This document shows positions 1-8,517 of a DNA stretch of 64,000 nt, piece after piece; positions within the stretch are counted from its first letter, which is position 1; the number at the start of each line of letters is the position of its first letter. Made by a program: the position numbers and the translations under genes. Source of the DNA: Cyanobium sp. Tous-M-B4. Lineage in GTDB: Bacteria; Cyanobacteriota; Cyanobacteriia; PCC-6307; Cyanobiaceae. The notes beneath the pieces are model-generated. The model was not told where the DNA came from. It did no database searches and saw nothing but the letters and a program-made list of their open reading frames with translations. The stretch covers positions 62,001 to 126,000 of the forward strand of contig NZ_JAGQBA010000002.1 of the NCBI RefSeq assembly GCF_024345395.1, read 5' to 3'.

Positions 1-2
1 CT

Positions 3-1052
3 GGTCTTGCGCGACGTGAAACGGAGAGACAACGTCAAGCGATCGAGGAGCTGACTCAGAGGCTGGCGACAAGCCTGATTAGTGAGATGCAGCTCATCGA
101 GGCAAGGTGGAAACAGGAAAACCGAGCGGCAGAGGAAGCCGAAAGACTTGAGAAGGCTCTCACTCCAATTCTTAATGATAAGAAGGAGGAATACCGCGCT
201 CGCGCGGCTGCCTTTCGCAACTTTCTGGATGAGACTGTACAGGCGAAGATTGAAGCCCTGGTTTTGGAAGCACAGATAGCAGCCGAGAAAGACGTAAAGG
301 AATATCTTTCTAGCCTGAGAGGTGCTCACTGGGGGACCCTGCGTGCGGCCGTGCGCCGAGGTGGCACATTTTATGGAAGCAGAAATATTAACCTTCCTGA
401 TGATATTACTGGATATTTTCTAGAGCCAATGGCAGCGGTTTGGGGCCAGAAGCTCTTGCGGGTAATCCGCGCGAAAACTTCCGATCTCGCAAGCGATACT
501 GTTCAGATGGTTGAAGAGCTATGCGATTGGGCTATAGAGAATGGCGGGGTGACAGTAAGAAAGCAACTCCTACAGGCCCAGCGAGATCGTATATCCGCAT
601 TGGCGAAGCAGATCAAATCTGTTGGCAAGGAAGCTGTTGATGAGCTGCGACAGACCGTGAAATCAGAACTGTCATCAACTATCCGACAGCCAATCAAAAT
701 CTCATGTGAGCAGTTTGTTAAAAACGGAAATGACATTGGCCCTGGCGTCAAGCTGCGCATATTGGAATTGTTTTCCGACTTGGCTAAAGTGGCGACCTCT
801 GCAGCCAAGGAGCCTGCTATTCGCATTCTTCAAGAGAATGCAACTCGCGTGCGAATGGAAGTCCAGCAGGAGTTGAAAAAGGGGGGCGATCCCTTGCAAG
901 ATACTGCTGATCTAATCGTTGAGAGCCACGAGGCACGGGTCCGTCGGTCTGATGCTCAAAAGCGCCGGACTGTTCTGATGGAGGTTGGTGCGGTGATTGA
1001 CGGATTTCCTAATATGTCATCTGAAAATCTCCGCGCCGAAGTCCCGGGCTAG
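3..1052 (+). CDS. Partial helical protein, possibly dynamin-like (3' end only)
   Basis: The reading frame is open from base 3 with no start codon that must be used, so this is the C-terminal part (about 349 residues) of a longer protein beginning outside the window. The visible part is almost wholly helical and rich in K, E, R and A, with charged coiled-coil stretches and no catalytic motif. This resembles the stalk of dynamin-like or other large coiled-coil GTPases, but no GTPase domain is visible, so the family is inference. The stop lies 9 bases before the SNF2 ATPase start at 1062, so the two are probably one operon and may work together. Confidence 0.6.
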   Translation, partial: GLARRETERQRQAIEELTQRLATSLISEMQLIEARWKQENRAAEEAERLEKALTPILNDKKEEYRARAAAFRNFLDETVQAKIEALVLEAQIAAEKDVKEYLSSLRGAHWGTLRAAVRRGGTFYGSRNINLPDDITGYFLEPMAAVWGQKLLRVIRAKTSDLASDTVQMVEELCDWAIENGGVTVRKQLLQAQRDRISALAKQIKSVGKEAVDELRQTVKSELSSTIRQPIKISCEQFVKNGNDIGPGVKLRILELFSDLAKVATSAAKEPAIRILQENATRVRMEVQQELKKGGDPLQDTADLIVESHEARVRRSDAQKRRTVLMEVGAVIDGFPNMSSENLRAEVPG

Positions 1053-1061
1053 GAGGAAGCG

Positions 1062-3791
1062 ATGCTTTTCGAGTACTCGGGTCATCAAAGAGCTTTATTG
1101 AGAACAGTCGATGACTTTGGCTTTGTTACGTATGATCTAGTCGGCATTCCAAGGCGGCTCTGTGAGATCGATTCACTCCCGCCTCTAGTCGAAACCAATG
1201 TCGATAAGCGTCGGGCAAAGCAGCTCCCCACACCCGCTGCCCAATTGGTGAAGCTAGAGCTCGCCGAGGGTGATAATTGGCTTTCCCTATCTTCAAGAAC
1301 ACTTGCGCGGGTATACGCTGCATTTCTTGTTGCTGAGGATCCTCAACGTCGCTTAGACGCGCGTAAAGCAGCCACCCTCATGCATCAAGTGAGCTTAGTC
1401 CAGCACATTTTACAGCGTCCCGATCTCAAGAAAGTTCTTATTGGTGATGAGGTTGGGCTCGGGAAGACTATTGAAGCGGGCCTGATCATTCGCCAGCTGC
1501 TTGAACGAGACTCTCGGATCCGAGTTCTATACTTAGCACCAGCTCGCTTGGTCTCTAACGTTGCAAGTGAGTTTCGCGATAAGCTTGATCTGGATGCACG
1601 TGTATGGGTGGCCGGCTCTGGTTCTGACGCCCGGATAGAGGACGACAGGATCGTTATTGCAAGTATTCACAAAGCAGTCTTTGGAGACAACCTCGACAAA
1701 GTAGTCAAAGGAGGGCCGTGGGATGTCCTTATCGTTGATGAATGCCACCATCTTTCCGACTGGAGCCCGTCTGGTGGCAAGCCTAACCAGTCTTTCAAGC
1801 TTGTAAGCCAGCTCATCAAGGGTCAGCCCGAAGAAGGGCGCCTGGTCCTCATGAGTGGAACCCCACATCAAGGGAGTGAAACCAGATTCCGTAATATTCT
1901 CAGATTGCTCTCTGACGATGGTAAAGACATCAAGGGTGCTGCAGGTCGTGTCATCTTTCGCACAAAAGATCGTGTTCGAGATTGGAGAGGAGCACCGCTT
2001 TTCCCGTCCCGTGATATCCGGAAGCCAGTCGTCGTAGAGCTCGGTAAAAACTACGAAGAATGGTATTCCTTGGTCGGCAAGCTTTATGACATAGATGGAC
2101 TCAATGGAGTTCGCCTGCGTGCTGCAGGATGGGCAAAGGGGCAGGCTCTGCAGTGGGCTGCTTCGAGCGTTCAAGCGGGACTTGGCTTCTTAATCCGACT
2201 AGGAATTCGGCGTCTGAATTGGACTTTAGAGCATCCTTCACTGAGTCCAGCCCTCGCAGCTCTAAGGCCCTACCGGGGAGGCCCAGCGAATGAGCCAATA
2301 CCTACACTCTTTGATCGGCTGGTCAAGCAGGTTGGTAAAGCTGCCCTGCAGCAGGTAGGAGATGAAGACGAGGAGGATTGGGATGAAGAGGAGTGGCGGC
2401 CTGATCCGAAATTGCTGGCTCAGTTGCTCGATGAAGGCGTGCAGCTGATTGAGAGTGGATCGTCGCAAGCAAAGTGGGATGCCGTTTGTGACTTGATCGA
2501 TCGGTTTGAGGGAGACAAGGTGGTTCTCTTTGCGCAGCCTGTAGAGACGGTTTCTGTTGTGGCAGCTGTCCTTGAAAAGCGATATGGCATTAAGCCAGCG
2601 ATCATCATTGGTAACCAGCCTGACCATGAGCGGACTGCACAAGTCACGCGCTTTCAATCGGACGACGGCCCCCGCTTTCTTGTTTCTTCAAAGGCCGGTG
2701 GCGAAGGACTCAATATGCAGCGTGCCAGGTATCTGATCCATCTCGATGTTCCCTGGAACCCCATGGATTTGGAGCAGCGGATTGGCAGGGTTCATCGATT
2801 TGGATCACGCAAGACCATTGTGGTTGACACCGTGGTTGCAGCAGGGAGTAGGGAAATCGATATGTATCGGATTGCGAGAGACAAGCTCGCATTGGTGGCA
2901 CGCCATCTGGATCCCGAACAGTTTGAGACCTTGTTCAGTCGAGTGATGTCACTTGTCCCCCCAAAGGAGCTTGAGGCCATCTTGGGCGACCTTTCTGGAC
3001 CGCTTGCTATCGACTCGCCTGGGGCGGAGGAGATAGGACGGCTCGTTAATGAAGGCTTTCACTCCTGGAGCCGCTTTGATGATGCGTATCGACGCCAAGC
3101 AGAGCTCATCAGAGCTGCCAGCCCGGGTGAAGCGCACTGGGCTGACCTCGCTGCCTTGCTCGTTAAGTACTGTGGTGCCTCAGATGGCCCTGGCGCTACA
3201 TTTTCCTCCTTTGAGTTCTCGAACGATGAAATCATCGCAATCGAGGAAAATGTTGGCACGATTCAGGCAAATGGCAAGATCTATGCGTGTGGAGATACGG
3301 GGGGCTTGCTGGCTGCCGGGCCTGGCGGTGAAGTCGCGGCAAATCTTGGATTGAATCTTGATTGGGTTCAGCGCAACTTGCGTAATATTCTGACTCCTGA
3401 TCGCCCCGTCGGAATCGCCTTTGTGAATCGATCGCCGAATCTTAGTCAGGATTCGAAAGGTGGAGATGTCACTGTATTCCTTTTCTTGCTTCGACAGCAA
3501 CTCAGGCATGAGGCTGGGCGCTGGTCCGAAGGTATGGTTGAGCTGCGGCTCTTTTCGGTCGATAGAGAGAATCCGCCTGAAGAGGTGCTTGGAGAGGCGA
3601 AGGCCAGACTGGTTCGAGCATTGAGCTCCTCTACCAGGGTGAAAGACCCTCAGTCAGTCCGCATCAGAGAGGATTTTCCTTCTTTGGAGAATGAGCTTTT
3701 TTCAATGCTTCGGACTCCCTCTGAAGATGACATCGCGCGGGGTGTGCGCTATGTCGTCTGGCCATTGGCTGCAGTAGCTGTGATCCCGTAG
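1062..3791 (+). CDS. SNF2-family DEAD/DEAH ATPase, probable defence helicase
   Basis: A 909-residue superfamily 2 ATPase of the SNF2/RapA type. The motifs are visible in order: motif I GDEVGLGKTIEAG near residue 128, DECHH, the SGTPHQG motif III, SSKAGGEGLNMQ (motif V) and DLEQRIGRVHRFG (motif VI). About 300 extra residues follow the helicase core and match nothing I recognise. The family moves on double-stranded DNA using ATP. A strong AGGAGG ribosome site sits just before the ATG, directly after the previous gene's stop. Stand-alone SNF2 ATPases beside a large helical partner are typical of defence islands (DISARM DrmD and DpdE are examples of the class), but I cannot assign a named system from this fragment. 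Confidence 0.85.
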   Translation: MLFEYSGHQRALLRTVDDFGFVTYDLVGIPRRLCEIDSLPPLVETNVDKRRAKQLPTPAAQLVKLELAEGDNWLSLSSRTLARVYAAFLVAEDPQRRLDARKAATLMHQVSLVQHILQRPDLKKVLIGDEVGLGKTIEAGLIIRQLLERDSRIRVLYLAPARLVSNVASEFRDKLDLDARVWVAGSGSDARIEDDRIVIASIHKAVFGDNLDKVVKGGPWDVLIVDECHHLSDWSPSGGKPNQSFKLVSQLIKGQPEEGRLVLMSGTPHQGSETRFRNILRLLSDDGKDIKGAAGRVIFRTKDRVRDWRGAPLFPSRDIRKPVVVELGKNYEEWYSLVGKLYDIDGLNGVRLRAAGWAKGQALQWAASSVQAGLGFLIRLGIRRLNWTLEHPSLSPALAALRPYRGGPANEPIPTLFDRLVKQVGKAALQQVGDEDEEDWDEEEWRPDPKLLAQLLDEGVQLIESGSSQAKWDAVCDLIDRFEGDKVVLFAQPVETVSVVAAVLEKRYGIKPAIIIGNQPDHERTAQVTRFQSDDGPRFLVSSKAGGEGLNMQRARYLIHLDVPWNPMDLEQRIGRVHRFGSRKTIVVDTVVAAGSREIDMYRIARDKLALVARHLDPEQFETLFSRVMSLVPPKELEAILGDLSGPLAIDSPGAEEIGRLVNEGFHSWSRFDDAYRRQAELIRAASPGEAHWADLAALLVKYCGASDGPGATFSSFEFSNDEIIAIEENVGTIQANGKIYACGDTGGLLAAGPGGEVAANLGLNLDWVQRNLRNILTPDRPVGIAFVNRSPNLSQDSKGGDVTVFLFLLRQQLRHEAGRWSEGMVELRLFSVDRENPPEEVLGEAKARLVRALSSSTRVKDPQSVRIREDFPSLENELFSMLRTPSEDDIARGVRYVVWPLAAVAVIP

Positions 3792-4122
3792 GTTGGCTCT
3801 GCATCCCCTCCTTGCTTGGTTGCTGACTACTTCACGACAGGGCGGACTGTTGCCTTGCTCGACCTTTATCTTTGTGATCTCTCCAACAGCGGTTTCTGTA
3901 TCTCGAACGGGTAGACGTCCTATGGCTTGTAAGGAGCTTCTGGGTGTGCCAGGCCGCGAATCCACCGCTGAGCGAGATGGAAATTAGCACTTGCATAAGA
4001 AGGGGCACCTTCAGACGTATGCATTCGGCCTGATCATGCTTGCCTCACATCAACCGGCCCCATCCGGAGCCTTTTGTCTGAGGTGGCTCTCCTCCGGATG
4101 AGTGGTCGCACGTCCGCTGATT
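3792..4122. other. Gene-free junction between defence genes and phage-like element
   Basis: About 330 bases with no convincing gene. An open frame at 3793-3987 has no recognisable content. The only clear structure is the stem-loop at 4062-4099. The left end of the phage-like element should lie here, but no tRNA or direct-repeat attachment site could be recognised. Confidence 0.5.
4062..4099. terminator. Stem-loop, possible terminator between converging operons
   Basis: ATCCGGAGCC (4062-4071) can pair with the complementary strand of 4085-4099 (GGCTCTCCTCCGGAT) with a small bulge. It lies between the rightward SNF2 gene and the end of the leftward phage operon, where a bidirectional terminator would be expected. 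There is no long T-run. Confidence 0.35.
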
Positions 4123-4368
4123 TCAGGACTGCAGATGTCTCCTACTCCAGCCGGTGATCGTGGCCTCCACGTTCTCCAGGTGCCACTGCAGTGGCCCCCG
4201 ACCCTGAGTGCAGCCCCAGCGGCGGTAGTGCTTGCCCGGGGTGAGCACCCCCCGCAGCCGCAGCTGACGGAGGGTCTCGCGGCTCATCCCAAGAGCAGCG
4301 CAAGCTTCGGCCGTCGTCATCCAGACCCGCTGACGTCCGGATGGGGGTGGTGTCGTCTGGTTCTCCAT
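4123..4368 (-). CDS. Small HTH protein, excisionase/MerR-like
   Basis: 81 residues starting at the ATG at 4368, which shares ATGA with the stop of the BRO gene; a longer frame upstream is spurious. Residues 17-60 read as a winged helix-turn-helix of the MerR/excisionase kind (MTTAEACAALGMSRETLRQL, then a wing with GKHYRRW). It is the last gene of the leftward early operon. DNA binding is inferred from the fold; control of excision or of the BRO gene are both possible. Confidence 0.6.
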   Translation of the reverse strand: MENQTTPPPSGRQRVWMTTAEACAALGMSRETLRQLRLRGVLTPGKHYRRWGCTQGRGPLQWHLENVEATITGWSRRHLQS

Positions 4369-5147
4369 CAGGCCAGCTCCCGCAGCACGCTGACCACCGC
4401 GGGATTCCAGAGGATCTGGTAGCCGCTGTGGCCGCCGCGGCAATAGGGCAGGGCTTCTGCCCAATGTTCGCCGGCATTGGTGAGTTCCCATTCCCCACGC
4501 TGATTGCGGATCTGCAGCCCGCAGGCTGCAAGGTGTTGGTTCGTGTCCTTGGCTTTCATCCCTAGCAGCTGCCCGAGCCCCGTGGCATTGAGTGAGCAGA
4601 TCGGGTCCTCCGCTGCCGGCAGGGCTCGCCGCAGGGTTTCGGTCGCCAGCCCAGTGTTTTCCTGAATGCAGGTGAGCGTTGCTGCCATGGCGATACCGGG
4701 TTTCACGCCGGGGACCTGGGCGACGGCCTGACCAATCAGCAACAGAGCCCCGACGCTGTCCTGCTTATCTGAGGGCAAGGATGCCGGCGTGGGCGCGAGG
4801 CCAGGCACGGAATAGCGCCCTGTCCGGCGGATCGCCGGCAAAACCTCGTGTGTGACCCAACGCTTGAAGCGCTTGGCCTCCGGCTTGCGGCTGCCGAGAA
4901 CCAAGGTGTAGAGACCAGGTTCATTCACCGTGGCCACGGCCTGCACACCGCCAGGGGTGTCAGTTGAAATGACACCCTTCTCGTCGTCATCCAGTCGGGT
5001 CGTGGCCTGACGAGGATTGCCGATCCCCAGCACGCTGCAGACATCGGTGGCGACAAACCAGGGGTCGCCGTGCTCGTCAGCGAAGACGCGGAGCTGGCTG
5101 CCTTCGAAGTCAAAGGGAACAAGGGTGCTTGAAGTCGTGCTGTTCAT
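4368..5147 (-). CDS. BRO-N family phage antirepressor
   Basis: 259 residues. The first about 110 match the BRO-N domain: VPFDFEGSQLRVFADEHG, then WFVATDVCSVLGIGNPRQA, then NEPGLYTLVLGSRKPEAKRF and the closing KRWVTHEVLPAIRRTG. The domain binds DNA and occurs in many phage antirepressors. The C-terminal half (about 140-255) contains a second region of unknown type that may be a KilA-C-like or HTH segment. It overlaps both neighbours by ATGA, so it is translationally coupled within the early operon. Confidence 0.85.
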   Translation of the reverse strand: MNSTTSSTLVPFDFEGSQLRVFADEHGDPWFVATDVCSVLGIGNPRQATTRLDDDEKGVISTDTPGGVQAVATVNEPGLYTLVLGSRKPEAKRFKRWVTHEVLPAIRRTGRYSVPGLAPTPASLPSDKQDSVGALLLIGQAVAQVPGVKPGIAMAATLTCIQENTGLATETLRRALPAAEDPICSLNATGLGQLLGMKAKDTNQHLAACGLQIRNQRGEWELTNAGEHWAEALPYCRGGHSGYQILWNPAVVSVLRELA

Positions 5148-5449
5148 CGGTCTGAAAACGCTGTGACGGGTGGAACCTCACCGGCATCAGTGCCGGCGGC
5201 GGGGCGGAAGACGGTGTTGGCGCTGCTCACAGGCCGAGGCGGCACAGGCCCGGCAAGCACGAGCAGCAGGGTGCTGAGCTGAAACGCCAGCCCCAGCAGC
5301 ACCAGGGCGCGCAGCCCGGCAAGGCTGGAGGCCGTGACCATGACGGTGGGCCGGCGGGTGCGGCAGAAGGCAGGCAGCTGGGGAGCGGGCCGGTGAGGGG
5401 GCCTGCCGCTCCAGGCCCCGGCGTTGATGCCCTGACGATCAAGCGGCAT
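5144..5449 (-). CDS. Small phage protein with one membrane segment
   Basis: 101 residues from the ATG at 5449, which overlaps the stop of the SSB-like gene (ATGA); its own stop overlaps the BRO start. Residues about 42-67 form one clear hydrophobic helix (LAGLRALVLLGLAFQLSTLL). The N-terminus is basic and proline-rich and the C-terminus is polar. It may be an early membrane protein, for example in superinfection exclusion, but nothing identifies its function. Confidence 0.5.
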   Translation of the reverse strand: MPLDRQGINAGAWSGRPPHRPAPQLPAFCRTRRPTVMVTASSLAGLRALVLLGLAFQLSTLLLVLAGPVPPRPVSSANTVFRPAAGTDAGEVPPVTAFSDR

Positions 5450-6036
5450 CAGAACAACTCCTCGCCCTCGTCGGATGCACCGGTGCTCCAATCACCGGCA
5501 CCACTGCCGGTGGTGGTGTAACCCTCGACCTCCTCGAAGCCATCGGTGGGATCGACCTGCTCGTAGGCAACGAACTCGACGACCTGGATGGCACGGGGCT
5601 GGAAGGTCATGCCGCAGCCGTTTTCGCCATCCCAGTCGTAGATGTCGAAGGCCACGACGACCTTGGAGCCGTTGCCGATGGCGGCCCCATCCCAGGGCTG
5701 CTTTTTGGCATCGACGATGCGGGGCCCCTCAGACAGGGAGCCATCACGCCGCTGAAACTGCGGCACCTTGAAGCGCACCGCGGTGAGCTCGCTGGGCGTT
5801 TCCTTGTCCGGCTTCCAGGGGAAACCCTTCTCGGCGCGGCGCTTGCGGCTGCCATGCAGAGCGATGAACTGGTCCTCCATTGCCAGCAAGAAGGACTGCG
5901 CCTTTTGGTCACTGTTGGGAAGCAGCAGATCGCAGGTCCAGGCCTTGGGTTTGCTCTTGTCGAGCTGGTGCCGGGGGGTGATCAGGTGGGCCCAGCGCAC
6001 TTCGGCGAGGGGCGTGCGGAAGATCGTCTTAGCCAT
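5449..6036 (-). CDS. Phage single-stranded-DNA-binding-like protein
   Basis: 195 residues starting at MAKTIFRTP (ATG 6036). It resembles the DUF2815/T7 gp2.5-like group of phage SSBs: an OB-fold-like beta-rich body (KAWTCDLLL near the N-terminus, GSKVVVAFDIYDWDG near 125, RAIQVVEFV near 150) and a strongly acidic C-terminal tail ending GEELF, typical of SSB proteins that recruit partners through the tail. Its neighbours (ERF-like protein upstream, exonuclease elsewhere in the element) fit a recombination/replication role. The family call is by appearance. Confidence 0.6.
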   Translation of the reverse strand: MAKTIFRTPLAEVRWAHLITPRHQLDKSKPKAWTCDLLLPNSDQKAQSFLLAMEDQFIALHGSRKRRAEKGFPWKPDKETPSELTAVRFKVPQFQRRDGSLSEGPRIVDAKKQPWDGAAIGNGSKVVVAFDIYDWDGENGCGMTFQPRAIQVVEFVAYEQVDPTDGFEEVEGYTTTGSGAGDWSTGASDEGEELF

Positions 6037-6265
6037 GGGTTGACTCGGGGTGAACGGTGGACGAGAGGGGTTGATCGAATGGGGCAAGCGGCGGCAGGCC
6101 AAGGCGCTCGCGCAGCAGGTGATGCACGGCGCCGCTGGCCGAGAGGTTGCGGGCTTGCATCAGCTCGCGGACCTGCAGGTAGACGTCGGTGCGGACCTGG
6201 GTCTGGATGACATGGCGACCGGCCCGTGAGCGGGGCTGCTCGCCATAGCGACGGGGCCTGCTCAT
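6029..6265 (-). CDS. Small RHH-like protein
   Basis: 78 residues, overlapping the upstream gene by ATGA and the SSB-like start by 8 bases. The middle (TQVRTDVYLQVRELMQARNL, then SASGAVHHLLRERLG) has the strand-helix-helix spacing of ribbon-helix-helix proteins. A DNA-binding regulator inside the early operon is likely, but the target is unknown. Confidence 0.5.
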   Translation of the reverse strand: MSRPRRYGEQPRSRAGRHVIQTQVRTDVYLQVRELMQARNLSASGAVHHLLRERLGLPPLAPFDQPLSSTVHPESTHG

Positions 6266-6981
6266 GGCTCTGCGGGCGCTTGAGCGCCTTCGAACTCCTC
6301 GAGGAAGCGGTCGATGAAGGCGCTGTGCTGGTGCTGGGTGATGCGATCACCGATCGAGCGGGCATTGCGTGGCACCTGGAAGTGCTCACGGAACGCCGTG
6401 GTCAGCTCACGCCGAGCGGCCTGGGGAAGGGCAAGGATGCGCTGATGCGTGGCCTCGATTTCCTGAGCCGTGAGTGGCTCCAGAGCGACATCACTGCCAC
6501 CGGCGCCTGCACAGGGTTCGGATGCCTCAGGAGAGGACGTCTTCGCCAGCAGAGCAGGACGTTGCACACCAGCAGAAGCGAGCTCAGCGACAGAAGCCGC
6601 CTCAGGCTCTACAGGCATAGCCTGCTTGGCTAAAGGAATGCCCAGCAGCATGGCCAGCATCCAGCCGGAAGCCTGAAGTGGGTCGTCGACCTCGTCGGCC
6701 CACTCTTCACTGCTGACCTCGGCGCCACCGGCGTGCATCACCGTGACCCGCAGCTTGTGTCGGCCACGGATGTCGACCAGCTGGCTGCTGAAGGCAATGC
6801 CCTGGGCAAACGCCGGCCTGGCCGCTTCGACCACGGCGGCCAGGTCAAGGGATGGAACGGCCTGCACCTGTTCCTGGAAGGAGGCCAGGGCGGCCGTGAG
6901 GGCGCGCTCGGCGCCGCCTTTTTCGCCGAGCAGCTCAAGGGCGCTGGCTGGCACGTCTGCGCGTGCGGGGATCTGCGTCAT
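6262..6981 (-). CDS. ERF-like single-strand annealing protein (divergent)
   Basis: 239 residues. The first about 125 follow the layout of the ERF recombinase family: a leading helical part, LAAVVEAARPAFAQGIAFSS, then LRVTVMHAGGAEVSSEEW, then a helix ending MLAMLLGIPLA where ERF proteins have the conserved TYARRYAL-LLGI segment; several usual residues are replaced. The C-terminal 100 residues look like a linker and a small helical domain. ERF proteins anneal single strands and usually travel with an SSB and a 5'-3' exonuclease, both present in this element. The assignment is moderate. Confidence 0.45.
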   Translation of the reverse strand: MTQIPARADVPASALELLGEKGGAERALTAALASFQEQVQAVPSLDLAAVVEAARPAFAQGIAFSSQLVDIRGRHKLRVTVMHAGGAEVSSEEWADEVDDPLQASGWMLAMLLGIPLAKQAMPVEPEAASVAELASAGVQRPALLAKTSSPEASEPCAGAGGSDVALEPLTAQEIEATHQRILALPQAARRELTTAFREHFQVPRNARSIGDRITQHQHSAFIDRFLEEFEGAQAPAEP

Positions 6982-7065
6982 GGCATCAGGGTGTCGGGCT
7001 CGTGCCCGCTGGCCTGAGCTTAGCGGCTTTCTAACGCGAGCCGCAATCGGTTGGCGTCCTCGGAC

Positions 7066-7815
7066 TTATCCGGGCTCCTTCCTGCGTCGCCGGGCGGCCG
7101 GCTTGGGCGGTCCTGCCGGGTCGTTGGCTTCCCAGGCTCGGATCCACTCGTCAGGAAGGAACTGCTCGTCTTGCGTCCAGAGTTGCGCCAGTTCGGAAGT
7201 GGAGTAGTCGTCGAGGGCCAGGACCTCGCGAAAACGCTTGCGGTACATCTCCGGCACCGACGCGGCGAGCTGCTCCAGCGCATCGGTGACGTCGGCGTCG
7301 CGCGTTCTGATCACACGACGCACATGGCGCCTCCAGTTCTGACAGAGATCCTCGGCTTCTTTCGACGAGAAGGTGGGAGAGAGAACTGCCTGATATCTAT
7401 CGGGAACTTCCAGGTATCCGATGTAGCAGCTCCAGAATTCAACGGCACCCCAGGGCTGCTTTCCATCGTTGCCCAGCAATGGCTCGGCATATTCGATTTG
7501 TTCTCGAATACGCAGGGATTTGACCCCTTCCAGTCGTCGATGAGTATCCAGCAGCAACCTTCGGTTCAGTTCCTCAAGCTGGAAAAAAGCTTTCTGACGC
7601 AGCTCGCCGGCCTTGCCCTGCTCGATCACCGAGAGGTTGCCGTAGGAGATCACCTCAAACTTCGCTTCGGCACCCCACTCGCAGGCGGTGTACTGGGTCC
7701 AGCCGTTGCGGCGGCGCCAGTTCAACAGCATCTTCCCGAAGGCCCGACGTGACTCCTGTTGCCAGTCGAGGACGGCCTGGTAGGAGCGCCCCGTCAGGTC
7801 CATGTCGTATGTCAT
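7066..7815 (-). CDS. HTH (XRE-like) phage regulator
   Basis: 249 residues. Residues about 25-90 (FGKMLLNWRRRNGWTQYTAC followed by a helix and QGKAGELRQKAFFQLEELNRRL) look like a lambda-repressor type helix-turn-helix. The remaining 150 residues are helical and unassigned, and the C-terminus is basic. It lies in the leftward operon between the VRR-NUC pair and the ERF-like gene. It could be the element's repressor or an early regulator. No catalytic S/K pair for LexA-type self-cleavage was seen. Confidence 0.55.
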   Translation of the reverse strand: MTYDMDLTGRSYQAVLDWQQESRRAFGKMLLNWRRRNGWTQYTACEWGAEAKFEVISYGNLSVIEQGKAGELRQKAFFQLEELNRRLLLDTHRRLEGVKSLRIREQIEYAEPLLGNDGKQPWGAVEFWSCYIGYLEVPDRYQAVLSPTFSSKEAEDLCQNWRRHVRRVIRTRDADVTDALEQLAASVPEMYRKRFREVLALDDYSTSELAQLWTQDEQFLPDEWIRAWEANDPAGPPKPAARRRRKEPG

Positions 7816-7858
7816 AGCCCGATTCTACGACCTGCTTGCCATTGCAAGCCAGAGCCTG

Positions 7859-8038
7859 TCAAGACTTGGCGGCATGGATTGAGTGGTTCACCGGCTCGGC
7901 CAGCAGCTGTTTGACCTGCTGGCCGCTCAGGATCCGACCCGTCTGAGCCTGGAAGCGCAGGGCCAGCGTGTACGGGTGTGCACCGGGATGGCAGCGAGCG
8001 AGGGACTGCAGCTGCCGGCTGAGCTCAGGCCGGTTCAT
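7859..8038 (-). CDS. Small hypothetical protein coupled to VRR-NUC
   Basis: 59 residues, read directly from the sequence: it starts at the ATG at 8038 (sharing ATGA with the VRR-NUC stop) and ends at TGA 7859-7861. The sequence is basic and helical, with a possible helix-turn-helix (LALRFQAQTGRILSGQQVKQ). No family recognised; the overlap and phase make it a likely real gene. Confidence 0.45.
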   Translation of the reverse strand: MNRPELSRQLQSLARCHPGAHPYTLALRFQAQTGRILSGQQVKQLLAEPVNHSIHAAKS

Positions 8039-8412
8039 GCCGTTTGCTCCTCGACGGCGCTCAACGTCAGGACTGCCTGGGCCTGTTGAACCGAGCGGCA
8101 GACGGCAGCAAGGCCGCCGAGATCTTGCACCGCCTGCAGGAAGGCGCGCTGCTCCGGACTGACGACCCCGCAGTTCGTCTTGATCTCCAGGGCAACGAAC
8201 TGAGCAATCCGCTGGCCGACCAGTTCAGGCGTGATCTCCAGCGAGCGCAGACCGATCAGATCGCTGCTGCCCTTGGACAACCCGAAGCGCACGAAGCGCC
8301 CCTGCTGGTCGACCAAAGCGCCGGTGTTGTTGCGCCAGAGCCGTACCGGTCCGCGGCCGCAGGCCAGGCGGATGCGCTGCTGGATCTCGTGTTCGCTGGG
8401 GGAGGAGGCCAT
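8035..8412 (-). CDS. VRR-NUC domain nuclease
   Basis: 125 residues from the ATG at 8412; the frame extends further upstream but those codons cover the divergent promoter region. It is a minimal stand-alone VRR-NUC protein of the PD-(D/E)XK superfamily: SKGSSDLIGL supplies the aspartate (D51) and FVALEIKTN supplies E76 and K78, followed by SPEQRAFLQAVQDLGG, the usual end of the fold. Such proteins resolve branched DNA or act as structure-specific nucleases in phages. It is the first gene of the leftward early operon, with an inverted repeat upstream. Confidence 0.85.
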   Translation of the reverse strand: MASSPSEHEIQQRIRLACGRGPVRLWRNNTGALVDQQGRFVRFGLSKGSSDLIGLRSLEITPELVGQRIAQFVALEIKTNCGVVSPEQRAFLQAVQDLGGLAAVCRSVQQAQAVLTLSAVEEQTA

Positions 8413-8450
8413 GCCTCCTGTTGCCGGGCAGGCCAGCGGCCTGCGGTAGG

Positions 8451-8486
8451 TATTGGCAGTTCCGCCAATATGAGGGCAGTATTGGC
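8451..8486. promoter_or_regulatory. TATTGGC inverted repeat plus third half-site
   Basis: TATTGGC (8451-8457) and its exact complement GCCAATA (8464-8470) form a 7-base inverted repeat with a 6-base spacer, followed by another TATTGGC at 8480-8486. It sits between the divergent VRR-NUC and ATPase genes, so it is a likely operator controlling one or both. Confidence 0.6.
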
Positions 8487-8517
8487 TGAACTGGTCTCGC
8501 GGCTGATACCTCGATCG

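Noticed and set aside
4000-4122. Attachment site for the phage-like element
   Set aside because: No tRNA gene and no matching direct repeat near 33200-34000 could be recognised by eye.
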